In this document: piece by piece, positions 28,443 through 38,457 of the stretch
Position numbering within the stretch: position 1 is the stretch's first letter
Layout of the letters: the number at the start of each line of letters is the position of its first letter
Source of the DNA: Mycobacterium simiae
GTDB taxonomy: Bacteria > Actinomycetota > Actinomycetes > Mycobacteriales > Mycobacteriaceae
Direction: 5' to 3'
NCBI RefSeq assembly: GCF_010727605.1
Contig: NZ_AP022568.1
Coordinates: 1,860,001 to 1,924,000 of the forward strand
DNA length: 64,000 bases
The notes under the pieces: generated by a model
The model's database searches: none
What the model saw: the letters and a program-made list of their open reading frames with translations, nothing else
Told to the model about the DNA's origin: nothing
Program-made: the position numbers and the translations under genes

Positions 28443-29750
28443 TCAGGCGGACGATTCCGGGACGATTTCGGGGACCCGGGATCCGATCACCCCGGCGCGG
28501 CGCATCGCACCCATCGGGTCGACGTACAGGCCGCCCAGCGACACGATGCCGGCCCCGGCCTCCTGCACCCGGTTGCCGAAGGCGGTCACTCGGATGTCCC
28601 GCGGCGCCAGCACCGAACGCGCCGCGAATGCCGACTCCACCTGCTCCATCGCCTCCGGATACTCGGTGAAGGCCTGGCCACCCACCACCAGCTCGTCGGG
28701 GTTGAGCAGGTCACGCAGCAACGCGACCGCCTCGCCGAGCACCCGGGCCCGCTCCGCCAGCAGATCCTGCGACTGCCGGTTGCCCGCCCGGGCCAGGCGG
28801 ATCAGATCGGTGATGCCGGTGGTGGCGCCGTTGGGCCGGCCCGCCGGCGCGGCCGGCAGGATGCGGAGCCGGCGAGCCGCCGCCAGGACGGCCTCATCGC
28901 TGACGGTGGACTCCAGCTGGCCGGTGCCGCCAAGGAGCTCGGAGTGCGCCGGCAACCCTGCGATGGTGCCGGGGCCGCTGGAGGGGCAGTGCACCCGCCC
29001 ACCGATCACCAGGGCGTATCCCACGGTCTCGCGGGCGTAGACGTACAGGCTGGTCGGCGAGCTGGGCGCGAATCGCCGCATGCCGAGCAGCAGTTCGGCT
29101 CCGGCCATGGCGTCGACGTGGGAGGCCACCGATACCGGCAGGCCCAGCGCGTCGGCCAGCACCGGCCCCACTGGCGCTTGCCGCCAGCCCAACCGCGGGT
29201 GGTCGACGTGTCCGGTGGCACCGTCGACGGTCCCGCCGATAGCCACACCCACCCACAATGGCCGGCGTCGATGCCAGCGCCTCAGGTAGCGGGTAGCGCT
29301 CTCGGCCAGCGTTGTCAGCGCGGCAGCCGGTGGACTGAGCGGAGTCGGGGTCTCGACGGTGTCGAGCGTGCGGCCGAACAGGTCGGTCGCCACGATGCTG
29401 GTCGTTCGGGCACCGATGTGGATGCCCAGCGTCACGAAGGGTTCGTGGTTGATTTCCACGGGTACGCGCGGGCGTCCGATGGCCCCGGAGACCGCCAGGT
29501 CGGCGCGTTCGCGGAGCAGGCCGGCGTCAAGCAGGGCAATGACCTGGCGGTTGACCGTAGCGATGGAGAGCGAGGTGACTCCGGCGATGACGTCGCGGCC
29601 GACCGGGCCGCGCAGCCGGACCGCCCGGAATACCGAGGCCGCGGCCGAGTCCGAAATGTGCAGCGCCGGCGGCAGAATTTGCCGGTGCAGCCTCAGCTGG
29701 CCCTGGCGGCTGGGCGAATGATGGGTGTGGGTGAGAGAAGTCGAGCGCAC
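28443..29750 (-). CDS. ROK-family transcriptional regulator (Rv0485-like)
   Basis: A 435-residue protein with an N-terminal winged HTH (VIAGVTSLSIATVNRQVIAL) and a ROK sugar-kinase-like domain (GIHIGARTTSIVATDLFG; HVDAMAGAELLLGMRRF). The sugar-kinase ATP motifs are incomplete, so it is probably a regulator only. The M. tuberculosis homologue influences a PE/PPE pair and virulence. AAAGGA lies 5 bases before the GTG at 29750, favouring this over an ATG at 29792. It is divergent from the SDR gene, with nested inverted repeats between. Confidence 0.85.
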   Translation of the reverse strand: MRSTSLTHTHHSPSRQGQLRLHRQILPPALHISDSAAASVFRAVRLRGPVGRDVIAGVTSLSIATVNRQVIALLDAGLLRERADLAVSGAIGRPRVPVEINHEPFVTLGIHIGARTTSIVATDLFGRTLDTVETPTPLSPPAAALTTLAESATRYLRRWHRRRPLWVGVAIGGTVDGATGHVDHPRLGWRQAPVGPVLADALGLPVSVASHVDAMAGAELLLGMRRFAPSSPTSLYVYARETVGYALVIGGRVHCPSSGPGTIAGLPAHSELLGGTGQLESTVSDEAVLAAARRLRILPAAPAGRPNGATTGITDLIRLARAGNRQSQDLLAERARVLGEAVALLRDLLNPDELVVGGQAFTEYPEAMEQVESAFAARSVLAPRDIRVTAFGNRVQEAGAGIVSLGGLYVDPMGAMRRAGVIGSRVPEIVPESSA

Positions 29751-29829
29751 GAGCGTCCTTTGTCCGAGTTCCAAATGGCCGGTCTTGGCCACAACCTGTG
29801 TTTGGGTTCAGGCGCGGCAAAGTGCGCGG

Positions 29830-29874
29830 CAACAACACGCACATGCCGCGCAAAGACACGCGGCCGTGTTGTTG
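29830..29874. promoter_or_regulatory. Nested inverted repeat between the ROK regulator and SDR genes
   Basis: CAACAACACG at 29830-29839 pairs perfectly with CGTGTTGTTG at 29865-29874. Inside, GCCGCG at 29845-29850 pairs with CGCGGC at 29859-29864. The structure sits in the 179-base divergent promoter region, so it is a good candidate operator for the ROK regulator or an mRNA hairpin. Confidence 0.5.
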
Positions 29875-29929
29875 AACTGGGCGCTGTGGAGCACACCAGG
29901 AATTTAGCACGTTTATTAGAGTTGGCTCA

Positions 29930-30679
29930 GTGAGTGTTGCTAACGCGAATCAACGGGTGGCGGTAGTCACCGGCGCCAGTTCCGGCATCGGTGCAGCAAC
30001 CGCGAGATCCCTTGCTGCCCTTGGGTTTCATGTGGTTGCGGTGGCGCGACGCGCGGACCGAATCAATGCCCTGGCGAAAGAGATCGACGGTAGCGCAATT
30101 GTGGCCGACGTCACAGACGAGGTGGCCGTGCAAACGCTGGCAGCGGCAGTGGGTCGGGTCGACGTACTAGTTAACAATGCCGGCGGTGCTCGCGGGCTGG
30201 CGCCGGTCGCCGAAGCCGACGTCGAGCATTGGCGCTGGATGTGGGAGACCAATGTGCTGGGCACGCTGCGGGTCACCCGCGCGCTGCTGCCCAAGCTGAT
30301 CGACTCCGGTGACGGCCTGATCATCACCGTCACCTCGGGGGCCGCGCTGGAGGTCTACGACGGCGGCGCCGGCTACACGTCGGCCAAGCACGCCCAGGCC
30401 GCCGTGCACCGCACGCTGCGCGGGGAGCTTCTCGGAAAACCGGTGCGGCTCACCGAAATCGCTCCCGGCGCAGTCGAAACCGAGTTTTCACTGGTGCGCT
30501 TCGACGGCGACCAGCAGCGCGCGGATGCGGTGTACGCCGGCATCACGCCGCTGACGGCGGCCGACGTCGCGGAGGTGATCGGGTTCGTGGCGTCCCGGCC
30601 GCCACACGTCGACCTGGACCTGATCGTGCTCAGGCCGCGGGATCAGGCCAACGCCGTGCGGTTCAACCGCCGGGGCTAG
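29930..30679 (+). CDS. Short-chain dehydrogenase/reductase (Rv0484c-like)
   Basis: A 249-residue classical SDR: NAD(P) motif [18 protein letters not shown] at 82-85, and catalytic S136, Y149 and K153 (GYTSAK). It is close to the serine dehydrogenase/YdfG-like group, so a 3-hydroxy acid or small hydroxy compound is a plausible substrate. The start is a GTG at 29930. Its last 17 bases overlap the end of the convergent L,D-transpeptidase gene. Confidence 0.87.
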   Translation: MSVANANQRVAVVTGASSGIGAATARSLAALGFHVVAVARRADRINALAKEIDGSAIVADVTDEVAVQTLAAAVGRVDVLVNNAGGARGLAPVAEADVEHWRWMWETNVLGTLRVTRALLPKLIDSGDGLIITVTSGAALEVYDGGAGYTSAKHAQAAVHRTLRGELLGKPVRLTEIAPGAVETEFSLVRFDGDQQRADAVYAGITPLTAADVAEVIGFVASRPPHVDLDLIVLRPRDQANAVRFNRRG

Positions 30680-31991
30680 GGGACGACGACGTCGTCGTGG
30701 TGGTGGTGGTCGGAGTTCCCGACAGGCTCGGGGCTGTCGACGGGGTGACCGGAGCGGTCACCGGGATCTGGCTGGCCGGCGGATGCGCGCTCGGCGGCGG
30801 CAACGCCGACATGGCCACCCAAGTGTCCCAGTCCACGGCCCAGTCCCAGATGTCGCCGTCGGAATAGGACAACTGGATCGAGCTCCCGGTCACCTCGACC
30901 GGATCGCCGTAGATCGCCGAGCTGTAGTACTGCGCGGCGTCCTCGGTGGACAGGTTGATGCAGCCATTGGTGACGTTGGTGTTGCCCTGCGCGCCGGAAC
31001 TCGCCGGATTGGCGTGAATGAACTCGCCGTTGTTGGAGATTCGCACCGCCCAGCGTTCGTGCACGTGGCTGTAGCCGGCCGCGGGGTTGGACATGTAGAA
31101 GTCGGCGTACTTCTCGGTGACCACGTGGATGCCGTTGCGGGTCACGTTGCGGGCCTTGTCGGCCTCGCCGTAGCTGCACGGGAAGTCCATGATCACGCCG
31201 GCATCGGTGACGACCTGCATCCGATGCGAGGACACCTCGGCCTTGACCACCTGGCGCCGGCCGATCTGGATCTTCAGCGACATGTCCTGCAGGCCGTAGG
31301 CGCCGTCACCGAACGGCAGCCCATAGAACTTGGCGTCGACGTTGACGGTCGTGCCCGCCGGGTAGTACTCGCGGGGGCGGTAGTGGATGCGGGCGCCCTG
31401 CTGCTCGTCGGGCAGCCAGGCCCAACTGCCCTCCACCGGCGGGTTGGTGGTGACGGTCAGCGCCTTCTCGACCGCCGCCTTGTCGCTGATCGGCGCGTCG
31501 AACTGGATGATGATCGGCGCGGCGACGCCGACCGTCTGCCCGTCGGCCAGCTGGAAGCCGCCGTCGATCTTCTTGGCCGGCGCGACCGTGGCGAATTTGC
31601 CCGTGACCGGGACAGTTTTGCCGTCGTGGCCGACGACCGACCCGCTCCAGCTATAGCTGGTGTCGTAGCCCAGCGGCTCGGTGGTGGTGTAGACCGTGCG
31701 GTCGGAATTGAATGCCCCGGCGACGACCTTGCCCGACGAGTTCGTCAACGCCACCTTCTGGAACCAGCCATCGGTGACCGAGACGCTGATCGGCGCAATG
31801 GGAACCACATCGGTCGCGTTGTCGGCGGGCTGGTACTTCAGGTTCGGCGCCGACTGCTCTTTGCTCTTCTCCGCCTGTTTGGCCGCGGTGCCGCTGCAGG
31901 CGGCCAGCACACTCGGCGCGAACACACCCAGCCCCAGGGCCGTCAGGGCCAGCCGCCGGTTCATCGGCGGCCGCTCATCGGATGTGCTCAC
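30663..31991 (-). CDS. lprQ: L,D-transpeptidase lipoprotein (LdtMt5/LprQ-like)
   Basis: A 442-residue exported lipoprotein. A signal peptide ends in the lipobox VLAAC, with C32 as the lipidated residue. Two Ig-like domains precede the YkuD catalytic domain, whose motif reads HANP...TNGCINLS with the catalytic cysteine. It forms 3-3 cross-links in peptidoglycan outside the membrane. The tail is rich in Pro, Ser and Thr (a run of threonines near the end). The GTG at 31991 follows TATCTT by 8 bases; a later ATG at 31964 is an alternative. murB lies directly upstream. Confidence 0.9.
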   Translation of the reverse strand: MSTSDERPPMNRRLALTALGLGVFAPSVLAACSGTAAKQAEKSKEQSAPNLKYQPADNATDVVPIAPISVSVTDGWFQKVALTNSSGKVVAGAFNSDRTVYTTTEPLGYDTSYSWSGSVVGHDGKTVPVTGKFATVAPAKKIDGGFQLADGQTVGVAAPIIIQFDAPISDKAAVEKALTVTTNPPVEGSWAWLPDEQQGARIHYRPREYYPAGTTVNVDAKFYGLPFGDGAYGLQDMSLKIQIGRRQVVKAEVSSHRMQVVTDAGVIMDFPCSYGEADKARNVTRNGIHVVTEKYADFYMSNPAAGYSHVHERWAVRISNNGEFIHANPASSGAQGNTNVTNGCINLSTEDAAQYYSSAIYGDPVEVTGSSIQLSYSDGDIWDWAVDWDTWVAMSALPPPSAHPPASQIPVTAPVTPSTAPSLSGTPTTTTTTTSSSPSPGG

Positions 31992-32066
31992 GACATTAAA
32001 AGATACCGGTCGCGGCGACATCCTCCGCGCCACGACAAGTAGGGAAAGCGCCCGGCCGGGCGCGAT

Positions 32067-33167
32067 TTAGCTGTCCAACCCGCAACCGAGCAGCACAGGT
32101 TCGGGTTCCAGTGTGATGCCAAACACGTCGCGCACGCCGTCGCGGATGGTGCGGGCCAGCGCGATCACGTCCGCGGTGGAGGCGTTGCCGCGGTTGGTCA
32201 GAGCAAGCGCGTGCTTGGTGGACAACCGACACGGGGCCGTCGAGTCGTCGGGATAGCCCTTGCCGAAGCCCGCGTGTTCCACCAGCCAGCCGGCGGCCAG
32301 CTTGACCCCGGCCGGGGCCGGGTAGTGCGGCACCGGGCCGTCGACCCGCCCGGCCAGCGATTGGTAAACCGCGGGGGCGACAACCGGATTGGTGAAAAAC
32401 GAGCCCACGCTCCAGGTGTCGGGGTCGGTCGAGTCGAGCACCATGCCCTTGCGGGTGCGCAACGCCAGCACCGCGTCCCGCACCGCCCGGGGGTCGGCCC
32501 GGTCGCCGCTCGTCGCGTTGAGCGCCGCGGTCAGCTCGCCGTAGCGCAACGGCGCGCTGCGGCCCGACGCGTCCAGCGCGAACTCCACCTCCAAAACCAC
32601 GGCCGATACCTGCGGGGTCCGCTTGAACACGCTGGTGCGATAGCCGAAACCCAGCTCGGCGCCGGCGACCCAGCGCGCCGCGCCGGTGCGGCGATCCAGC
32701 ACCCGGACCCGGGTGATCGTGTCGGCGACCTCCGCCCCGTAGGCACCCACGTTCTGCACCGGGGTCGCCCCGGCGGATCCGGGAATGCCGGAGAGGCATT
32801 CCAGCCCACCCAGTCCGTGTTCGATGGCCGCGACCACGACGTCGTCCCACACCGCGCCGGCTTCGGCGCGCACCACGTTGGCCTCGATGGTGATGCCGCG
32901 GGTGTCCAGCCGCACCGCGGTCAGGTCAGTCAGGTCGTCGGCGATCACCAGATTGGATCCGCCGGCAAACACCAACACCGGTCCGGCGTCGCCCGCCCCG
33001 CTGGCCGCGTCCAGCGCGCCCAAAACCGCGACGACCTGTTCGCTGCTGGTGCAAGTGATCAGGCGGCGCGCGACCGGCCCCACCCGCAACGTGGTCAACG
33101 GGGCCAACGACACCGCCTCGGCGACGTGTGCACCGGCGAAGAGCGATCCGGCCTCGCTCGGTTTCAT
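32067..33167 (-). CDS. murB: UDP-N-acetylenolpyruvoylglucosamine reductase
   Basis: A 366-residue flavoenzyme of peptidoglycan precursor synthesis. The FAD-binding region includes [14 protein letters not shown] and [19 protein letters not shown]; the catalytic serine is in [12 protein letters not shown] and the late glutamate in LEPEPVLLG. It reduces enolpyruvyl-UDP-GlcNAc to UDP-MurNAc. It is followed by the L,D-transpeptidase lipoprotein, grouping cell-wall functions. Only 26 bases separate its ATG from the divergent gene. Confidence 0.95.
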   Translation of the reverse strand: MKPSEAGSLFAGAHVAEAVSLAPLTTLRVGPVARRLITCTSSEQVVAVLGALDAASGAGDAGPVLVFAGGSNLVIADDLTDLTAVRLDTRGITIEANVVRAEAGAVWDDVVVAAIEHGLGGLECLSGIPGSAGATPVQNVGAYGAEVADTITRVRVLDRRTGAARWVAGAELGFGYRTSVFKRTPQVSAVVLEVEFALDASGRSAPLRYGELTAALNATSGDRADPRAVRDAVLALRTRKGMVLDSTDPDTWSVGSFFTNPVVAPAVYQSLAGRVDGPVPHYPAPAGVKLAAGWLVEHAGFGKGYPDDSTAPCRLSTKHALALTNRGNASTADVIALARTIRDGVRDVFGITLEPEPVLLGCGLDS

Positions 33168-33175
33168 GGCCCGTA

Positions 33176-33185
33176 ACGGTAGCCT
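33176..33185. promoter_or_regulatory. Overlapping divergent -10 elements for murB and the DUF2505 gene
   Basis: On the minus strand TACCGT (33181-33176) lies 8 bases before the murB ATG. On the plus strand TAGCCT (33180-33185) lies 8 bases before the ATG at 33194. The two TANNNT boxes overlap by two bases. Both messages would be nearly leaderless, and simultaneous RNA polymerase binding would be impossible. Confidence 0.4.
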
Positions 33186-33193
33186 GACCTGCT

Positions 33194-33715
33194 ATGCCAC
33201 GCTCATTCGACTTGTCCGCCGACTATGCGGACAGTGTCGAGGAGCTGCATCGTGCCTTCGCCGCGGCGGCCTACTGGCACGCCCGGCTGGCCGACATCCC
33301 GGTCGACGAGGCTCGGCTGGAGTCGCTTCGGGTCGGCGGCGACTCCGGGGACGACGGCACCATCGAGGTGGTGACGCTGCAGCACGTGCGCAGCGACAAC
33401 TTGCCGGCCATGGTCACCCAGTTGCACCGGGGCGATCTGCTGTTCCGGCGCGAAGAACGATGGGGCGCGGTCAGCGACGGCATCGCCACGGCGTCGATCA
33501 AGGGCTCGATCGTGGACACCCCGGTGCACGTGGCCGGGACCGCCGAGCTCTGCCCGATCGGCGGCGGCGGCGCCCGCCTGACCTACCGCGCCACGATCCA
33601 GGTCCGGATCCCGCTGATCGGCGGCAAGGTGGAGAAGATCATCGGCACCCACCTGGCCGAGCTGGTGAGCCGGGAGCAACGCTTCACCACCGAATGGATC
33701 ACCCATCACGCGTGA
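33194..33715 (+). CDS. DUF2505 protein (Rv0481c-like), START/SRPBCC-like fold
   Basis: A 173-residue soluble protein of the DUF2505 family, likely an SRPBCC (hydrophobic-cavity) fold: it starts MPRSFDLSADYADSVEELHR and ends with IPLIGGKVEKIIGTHLAELV, the usual C-terminal helix. Such proteins often bind lipids or other hydrophobic ligands; no specific role is known. It lies divergent from murB and 61 bases ahead of the nitrilase. Confidence 0.8.
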   Translation: MPRSFDLSADYADSVEELHRAFAAAAYWHARLADIPVDEARLESLRVGGDSGDDGTIEVVTLQHVRSDNLPAMVTQLHRGDLLFRREERWGAVSDGIATASIKGSIVDTPVHVAGTAELCPIGGGGARLTYRATIQVRIPLIGGKVEKIIGTHLAELVSREQRFTTEWITHHA

Positions 33716-33776
33716 TCCGCGCACTTCGATGCGCGTGGCATCTGCCCGCTTCGTGCCCACGCCTAAGCTGGCGGAC

Positions 33777-34619
33777 ATGCGAATCGCGTTGGCCCAAATG
33801 CTCAGTGGCAGCGATCCGGCCGCGAATCTGCAGCAGGTGCGCGACTACACTTCCCGCGCCGCGGACGCCGGCGCGGCGCTGGTCGTGTTCCCCGAGGCGA
33901 CGATGTGCCGGTTCGGGGTGCCGCTGAAACCGATCGCCGAGTCCATCGACGGACCCTGGGCGGACGGTGTCCGACGGATCGCCTCCGACGCGGGCATCAC
34001 GGTGGTCGCCGGCATGTTCACCCCCTCCGGCGACGGCCGCGTCACCAACACCCTGATCGCGGCCGGGCCGGGCACCCCCAACCAGCCGGACACCCATTAC
34101 GACAAGATCCATCTCTACGACGCGTTCGGCTTCACCGAATCGCGCACGGTCGCGCCCGGCCGGGAACCGGTGGTCATCACGGTCGACGGGGTGGGGGTGG
34201 GCCTGACCGTTTGCTACGACATCCGCTTCCCGCAGCTCTACACCGAACTGGCCCGCCGCGGCGCCCAGCTCATAGCCGTCTGCGCATCCTGGGGGTCTGG
34301 TCCCGGAAAACTCGACCAGTGGACGTTACTGGCCCGCGCCCGCGCGCTGGACTCGATGAGTTACGTCGCCGCGGCCGGCCAGGCCGATCCCGGTGACACA
34401 CTGGCCGACTCGGGATCCGCGTCCAGCGCGCCGACCGGGGTGGGCGGCAGCCTGGTGGCCTCTCCCTTCGGCGAAGTGATCGCCGCCGCAGGCGCCGACC
34501 CGCAGCTGGTGGTCGCCGACATCGACGTCGACGAGGTCGCCAAGGCCCGAGAGAACATCGCGGTGCTGCGCAACCAAGCGGACTTTGCTCGTGGCGATAG
34601 GGCAGAATCGGTTGGGTGA
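33777..34619 (+). CDS. Carbon-nitrogen hydrolase (nitrilase/omega-amidase family; Rv0480c-like)
   Basis: A 280-residue enzyme with the full nitrilase triad: E40 (VVFPEATM), K110 (HYDKIHLYD) and C146 (TVCYDIRFP). It is likely an amidase of the Nit1/Nit2 group that removes deaminated metabolites such as deaminated glutathione-type amides; the mycobacterial substrate is not settled. The ATG at 33777 follows TAAGCT (33764-33769) by 7 bases, fitting leaderless initiation. Its stop overlaps the GTG of the next gene. Confidence 0.88.
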   Translation: MRIALAQMLSGSDPAANLQQVRDYTSRAADAGAALVVFPEATMCRFGVPLKPIAESIDGPWADGVRRIASDAGITVVAGMFTPSGDGRVTNTLIAAGPGTPNQPDTHYDKIHLYDAFGFTESRTVAPGREPVVITVDGVGVGLTVCYDIRFPQLYTELARRGAQLIAVCASWGSGPGKLDQWTLLARARALDSMSYVAAAGQADPGDTLADSGSASSAPTGVGGSLVASPFGEVIAAAGADPQLVVADIDVDEVAKARENIAVLRNQADFARGDRAESVG

Positions 34620-35620
34620 CGAACCCGCAAGGACCACCCGGCGAGGGCCCGTCGTCGTGGGCGCGTCCCGGCAATCAGACCCCGTTCGGCCCACCGACTG
34701 AACGCCCGACCGAGCGGTTGAGTGCGCCCCGTGCCACGCCACCGCCCGCCCCACCGGCAGCAGCTGCGGGCCAGCGCCCGGGCGGTTTGGACAGCCAGCA
34801 CGGCGGCTACCCGCCACCCCCCGCGCCGCCCACCCAGAGCCTCGCCGCCCCCAGCGAAGAGCCGGCCCCGGCGACGAAGAAGAAACGGCTGCGCGACCCG
34901 CTGGCCATCGTCCTGATCTGCGTCATCGTGGTGTCGCTGCTGATCGCGAGCCTGATCGGCGGGGAGCTGTACGCGCGCCACGTCGCCAACAACAAGGTCG
35001 CCCAGGCGGTCGCGTGCGAGGTTCAGGATCAGGCGACGGCGTCGTTCGGCGTCGCGCCGCTGCTGCTGTGGCAGCTCGCGACGAAGCACTTCACCAACAT
35101 CTCGGTGTCGACGGCGGGCAACCAGATCCGCGACGCCAAGGCCATGAAGATCGACATCAGCATCAAAGACGTGAAGCTCGACAAGACGGCCAACTCCAAG
35201 GGCACCATCGGCGCGCTCGACGCGACCATCACCTGGACCAGCGACGGCATCAAACAATCGGTGCAGAACGCCATCCCGGTGCTGGGCCCCTTCGTCACCA
35301 ACAGCGTGACCACGCATCCCAGCGACGGCACCATCGAGCTCAAGGGGATGTTGGACAACATCACGACCAAGCCGGTGGTGTCCGGTAACGGCATCCAGCT
35401 GCAGATCCAGAGCTTCAACGCGCTCGGCTTCACCATGCCCCGGGAAAGCGTGCAGTCGACGTTGGATAGCTACACGCAGAAGCTGACCGCCAACTACCCG
35501 TTGGGAATTCACGCCGACAGCGTGCAGGTGACCGACTCCGGGGTGACGAGCCACTTCTCCACCCGCAATGCGACCATCCCCGCCGGGGACAACAACGACT
35601 CCTGCTTCGCGAACCTGTAA
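34616..35620 (+). CDS. DUF2993 (LmeA-family) membrane-anchored protein (Rv0479c-like)
   Basis: A 334-residue protein. Residues 1-85 are proline-rich and disordered, followed by a KKKR stretch and one membrane helix (LAIVLICVIVVSLLIASLIG) near 96-115. The rest is an exported DUF2993 domain, as in LmeA and related lipid-binding (TULIP-like) proteins, suggesting a role in cell-envelope lipid or lipoglycan maturation. The GTG start overlaps the nitrilase stop. It converges with deoC, 9 bases away. Confidence 0.82.
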   Translation: MTNPQGPPGEGPSSWARPGNQTPFGPPTERPTERLSAPRATPPPAPPAAAAGQRPGGLDSQHGGYPPPPAPPTQSLAAPSEEPAPATKKKRLRDPLAIVLICVIVVSLLIASLIGGELYARHVANNKVAQAVACEVQDQATASFGVAPLLLWQLATKHFTNISVSTAGNQIRDAKAMKIDISIKDVKLDKTANSKGTIGALDATITWTSDGIKQSVQNAIPVLGPFVTNSVTTHPSDGTIELKGMLDNITTKPVVSGNGIQLQIQSFNALGFTMPRESVQSTLDSYTQKLTANYPLGIHADSVQVTDSGVTSHFSTRNATIPAGDNNDSCFANL

Positions 35621-35629
35621 GGGGAGCCG

Positions 35630-36310
35630 CTAGCCGAGTCCGTCCAGAACTGCCCGGGTGCCGGACAGCCCCAGGCGGGTGGCACCGGCCTGCACCATCG
35701 CGACGGCGTCGGCCGCGGTACGGATTCCGCCGCTGGCCTTGACCCCGAGCCGACCGCCGACGGTTTGGGCCATCAGGGCGACGGCGCGGACCGACGCACC
35801 ACCGGCGGGGTGAAATCCGGTCGAGGTTTTGACGAAGTCGGCGCCGGCGTCCTCGGCGACACGGCATACTTCGGTAAGCGTGCGCCCGTCCGAATCACCC
35901 AGCAGGACAGCCGATTCCACGATCACTTTGAGCACCGCGGCGGGTATCGCGGCGCGCACCGTCGCGATGTCGGAATGAACCGCCCCGAGCTGCCCGGCCA
36001 GCGCGGCGCCGACGTCGATCACCATGTCGACTTCGATTGCGCCGGATGCCACCGCCGCGGCGGCCTCCTGCGCCTTGATCGCCGATGTGTGCTTGCCCGA
36101 CGGGAAGCCGGCCACCGTCGCGACGCGCACGCCCGGGGTAGCCGCGGCGACCGGCACCATCGACGCCGAGACACACACCGCGTAGACACCCAGGTCGACG
36201 GCTTCGTCGACCACAGCGGTCACGTCGGCGTCGGTGGCCTCGGGTTTGAGCAAGGTGTGATCGACCAGACCCGCCAACTGTGTGCGGCTCAGTGCCATCA
36301 GAGGGGCCAT
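35630..36310 (-). CDS. deoC: Deoxyribose-phosphate aldolase
   Basis: A 226-residue class I aldolase. The Schiff-base lysine is K161 in FVKTSTGF; supporting residues are in [10 protein letters not shown] and [13 protein letters not shown]. It splits 2-deoxyribose-5-phosphate to glyceraldehyde-3-phosphate and acetaldehyde. The ATG at 36310 overlaps the upstream gene's stop by one base (TGATG). A second ATG four codons later is possible. Confidence 0.94.
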   Translation of the reverse strand: MAPLMALSRTQLAGLVDHTLLKPEATDADVTAVVDEAVDLGVYAVCVSASMVPVAAATPGVRVATVAGFPSGKHTSAIKAQEAAAAVASGAIEVDMVIDVGAALAGQLGAVHSDIATVRAAIPAAVLKVIVESAVLLGDSDGRTLTEVCRVAEDAGADFVKTSTGFHPAGGASVRAVALMAQTVGGRLGVKASGGIRTAADAVAMVQAGATRLGLSGTRAVLDGLG

Positions 36311-36771
36311 CAGAGGGCTTCCTCCGGGCCGCCCGGGTTGCAGCCGGACGCGACCATCTCGGCATCGTCGACGACGGGGCGCCACGGCTCGAGATTCCAG
36401 CTGGTCTTGCCGGGCTGGGCCGTCTCGGCGAACTCCCAATGACAGATGAACTGCGCCCGCATGCCGGGGGTGTCGGCGTCCGGCGCCATCGTCACCACCT
36501 CGGACCAGGCTTCGTCGGCGGCGGCCGCGGTACCCGGGTGGGTCGAGGCCAACCGCCCGGACGGCGTCGGAAAGACCCGCAGGCTCGTCCGGTGTGCCGA
36601 CTGGGACCACTCGGAAGCCCACTCGGTGTGGTCGACGAATGGGGGGCGGTAGCCGGGATCGGCCGGGCTGATCGCGCCGGGCTGGGCCGACGCAACCCCG
36701 GGCTGCGAGCCCGCAACAAGGGCCCCGCCGAGCAACGCGACAGCCGCCGGCACGGCGATCAGGACCTTCAC
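36310..36771 (-). CDS. Small secreted protein (Rv0477-like)
   Basis: A 153-residue protein with a Sec signal peptide ([20 protein letters not shown]) and likely cleavage after VASA. The mature part has two cysteines (ICHWEF, SGCNPG), which may form a disulfide, and conserved tryptophans ([10 protein letters not shown]). It is probably the DUF2599 family; function is unknown. The GTG at 36771 is chosen to give a proper signal peptide; an upstream extension to 36834 would overlap the next gene. It is coupled to deoC. Confidence 0.75.
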   Translation of the reverse strand: MKVLIAVPAAVALLGGALVAGSQPGVASAQPGAISPADPGYRPPFVDHTEWASEWSQSAHRTSLRVFPTPSGRLASTHPGTAAAADEAWSEVVTMAPDADTPGMRAQFICHWEFAETAQPGKTSWNLEPWRPVVDDAEMVASGCNPGGPEEAL

Positions 36772-36775
36772 CGTG

Positions 36776-37063
36776 TCAGCGCGACTTGCCCTGAATTTCC
36801 AGCAGCTTTGGCCGCACGTCGACCAGATAGACACCCGCCGCGCAGGCCGCGATGGCCATCCCGAGCACCCCGAAAATAAAGCCCAGGATGGACGTCAACG
36901 CGACGGCCCCGCCCAGAATCACCAGCCACACCGGCTTGGTCAACTTGTCCGCGGCGGTGTAGGCGTCAGCCCGCTGCATCGCGGCATGTACGAACGCGTA
37001 CACCGTCATGACCAGGACGCCGATCTGCAAGACCCACATGACGGTATTCACGGCTTGGCTCAC
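36776..37063 (-). CDS. DUF2516 integral membrane protein (Rv0476-like)
   Basis: A 95-residue membrane protein with about three helices: [39 protein letters not shown] and [19 protein letters not shown]. It starts with a GTG at 37063. Its position between hbhA and the secreted gene is conserved in mycobacteria. Function is unknown. Confidence 0.8.
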   Translation of the reverse strand: MSQAVNTVMWVLQIGVLVMTVYAFVHAAMQRADAYTAADKLTKPVWLVILGGAVALTSILGFIFGVLGMAIAACAAGVYLVDVRPKLLEIQGKSR

Positions 37064-37135
37064 CGCTCAAGGGTATGCGGGTTGCGTCATGTCCGTCGAA
37101 TCCGAGTTGCCCCGGAGGGCAACTCGGACCTCGAA

Positions 37136-37744
37136 CTACTTCTGGGTGACCTTCTTGGCCGCGGCCTTCTTCGCCGGAGCCTTCTTGGCTGGGGCCTTCT
37201 TGGCTGGGGCCTTCTTGGCCGGAGCCTTCTTGGCCACCGCCTTGGAGGCCCCCTCCGCCTTGCGGGGCAGCTCGATGCCGACCAGCTTGGCGGCACGCTC
37301 GCCGACCGCGCGGGTCTGGGACGCCACGGTGCCCAGCGCCTCCTGGGTCAGCTCGACGGCCTGGTCGACGTAGCCCTCGGCACGCGCCGTGGTCTCCTCG
37401 AACGGCCGCTGGCTGCGCAGCCGCTGCAGCGCCGCCTCGCCCCGATCGACCAGCTCGTTGTACCGGGTGGTCGCGGCCTCCAGGTAGCCCTCGGCGGCCT
37501 TGCGCAGCTCCTCGGCGGTAAAGCGCTCACGCAGCTCGGTGAACTGCTCGGGCAGGTCTTCCTGCAGCTTGGCGATCCGGGCGCGACTCTCCTCGACGCG
37601 GGTGCGGGTGTCGGTGCGGGTGTCTTCGGCCCGCTCACGCAGGTTGCCGATGAGTTCGTTCACGGTGGCCAGGGCCAGGTCAGCGGCTCCCAGGGCCGCG
37701 AGCAACGGCGCCCGCAGTTCTTCGATGTTCGGATTGTCAGCCAT
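37136..37744 (-). CDS. hbhA: Heparin-binding hemagglutinin
   Basis: A 202-residue surface adhesin without a signal peptide. Residues 10-150 form a long coiled coil, including a heptad-rich stretch with TEELR-type repeats. The C-terminus has repeated KKAPA units (about residues 170-200), lysine-rich and normally methylated, which bind heparan sulfate on epithelial cells. AAAGGA lies 6 bases before the ATG at 37744. The regulator and membrane gene flanking it are the usual hbhA neighbours. The 206 bases up to the XRE gene hold no other gene. Confidence 0.95.
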   Translation of the reverse strand: MADNPNIEELRAPLLAALGAADLALATVNELIGNLRERAEDTRTDTRTRVEESRARIAKLQEDLPEQFTELRERFTAEELRKAAEGYLEAATTRYNELVDRGEAALQRLRSQRPFEETTARAEGYVDQAVELTQEALGTVASQTRAVGERAAKLVGIELPRKAEGASKAVAKKAPAKKAPAKKAPAKKAPAKKAAAKKVTQK

Positions 37745-37950
37745 GGTTTTTCCTTTCATGGTTGGTTGTCGGGCTGAGGTTTGTGAAGTTCGGTTGGGAA
37801 GTCGGGGCAAGCGTCGGCTCCCCCATTGGGGAGTAGTCAAGACCCGGGTATTGACGTGGCACGCGACTTGCCGGGAACCTCCTGGTTGGTCGGGTCGGGT
37901 TGACGATCGAGTGGATATCAGCGCGAGCGCTGCGCTCGGGAGCGGCTAGC

Positions 37951-38370
37951 TCACTCTTGGCTGTCGGATTCGGGGGGAAACTCCTCGTGGGTGGCTTCGT
38001 TTTGCTGGGCAAAGGATGCGTAGATATCGAGCAGGATCTGCTTTTGCCGCTCGGTGATCGCGGTGTCGGTAATGATGGCGTCGCGCACTTGGCTCTTGTC
38101 GCTGGGCTCGAGGATTCCGGCCCGCACATAGAGGACCTCCGCGGAGACCCGCAACGCTTTCGCGATCTGGCTGAGCACGTCTGCGGACGGTTTGCGGAGT
38201 CCGCGCTCGACCTGGCTCAGGTAGGGGTTGCTGACGCCGGCAAGTTCGGCGAGTTGCCGCACCGACACCTGGGCGAGTTCACGCTGGCTGCGGATGAAAC
38301 TGCCGATGTCGGAGGCCATGTCGGAGGCCGCAGTGGACACCTTCGCGGAGAGAGTCTCCTCCGGCGGCAT
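37951..38370 (-). CDS. XRE-family DNA-binding protein (Rv0474-like)
   Basis: A 139-residue protein with a Cro/C1 HTH at about residues 28-80 (QVSVRQLAELAGVSNPYLSQ; VERGLRKPSADVLSQIAKAL). The acidic tail (EFPPESDSQE) is short. GGGAGCG precedes the ATG at 38370. It lies upstream of hbhA on the same strand and may regulate it; this is inferred from position. Confidence 0.87.
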   Translation of the reverse strand: MPPEETLSAKVSTAASDMASDIGSFIRSQRELAQVSVRQLAELAGVSNPYLSQVERGLRKPSADVLSQIAKALRVSAEVLYVRAGILEPSDKSQVRDAIITDTAITERQKQILLDIYASFAQQNEATHEEFPPESDSQE

Positions 38371-38457
38371 TACGCGCTCCCTTAGTCCGTGGGCAAACCT
38401 TGACAGGTATGCAGCGTACGGACATGTGCTTGCATTTGCAAGCACTAGTTAGCACCC

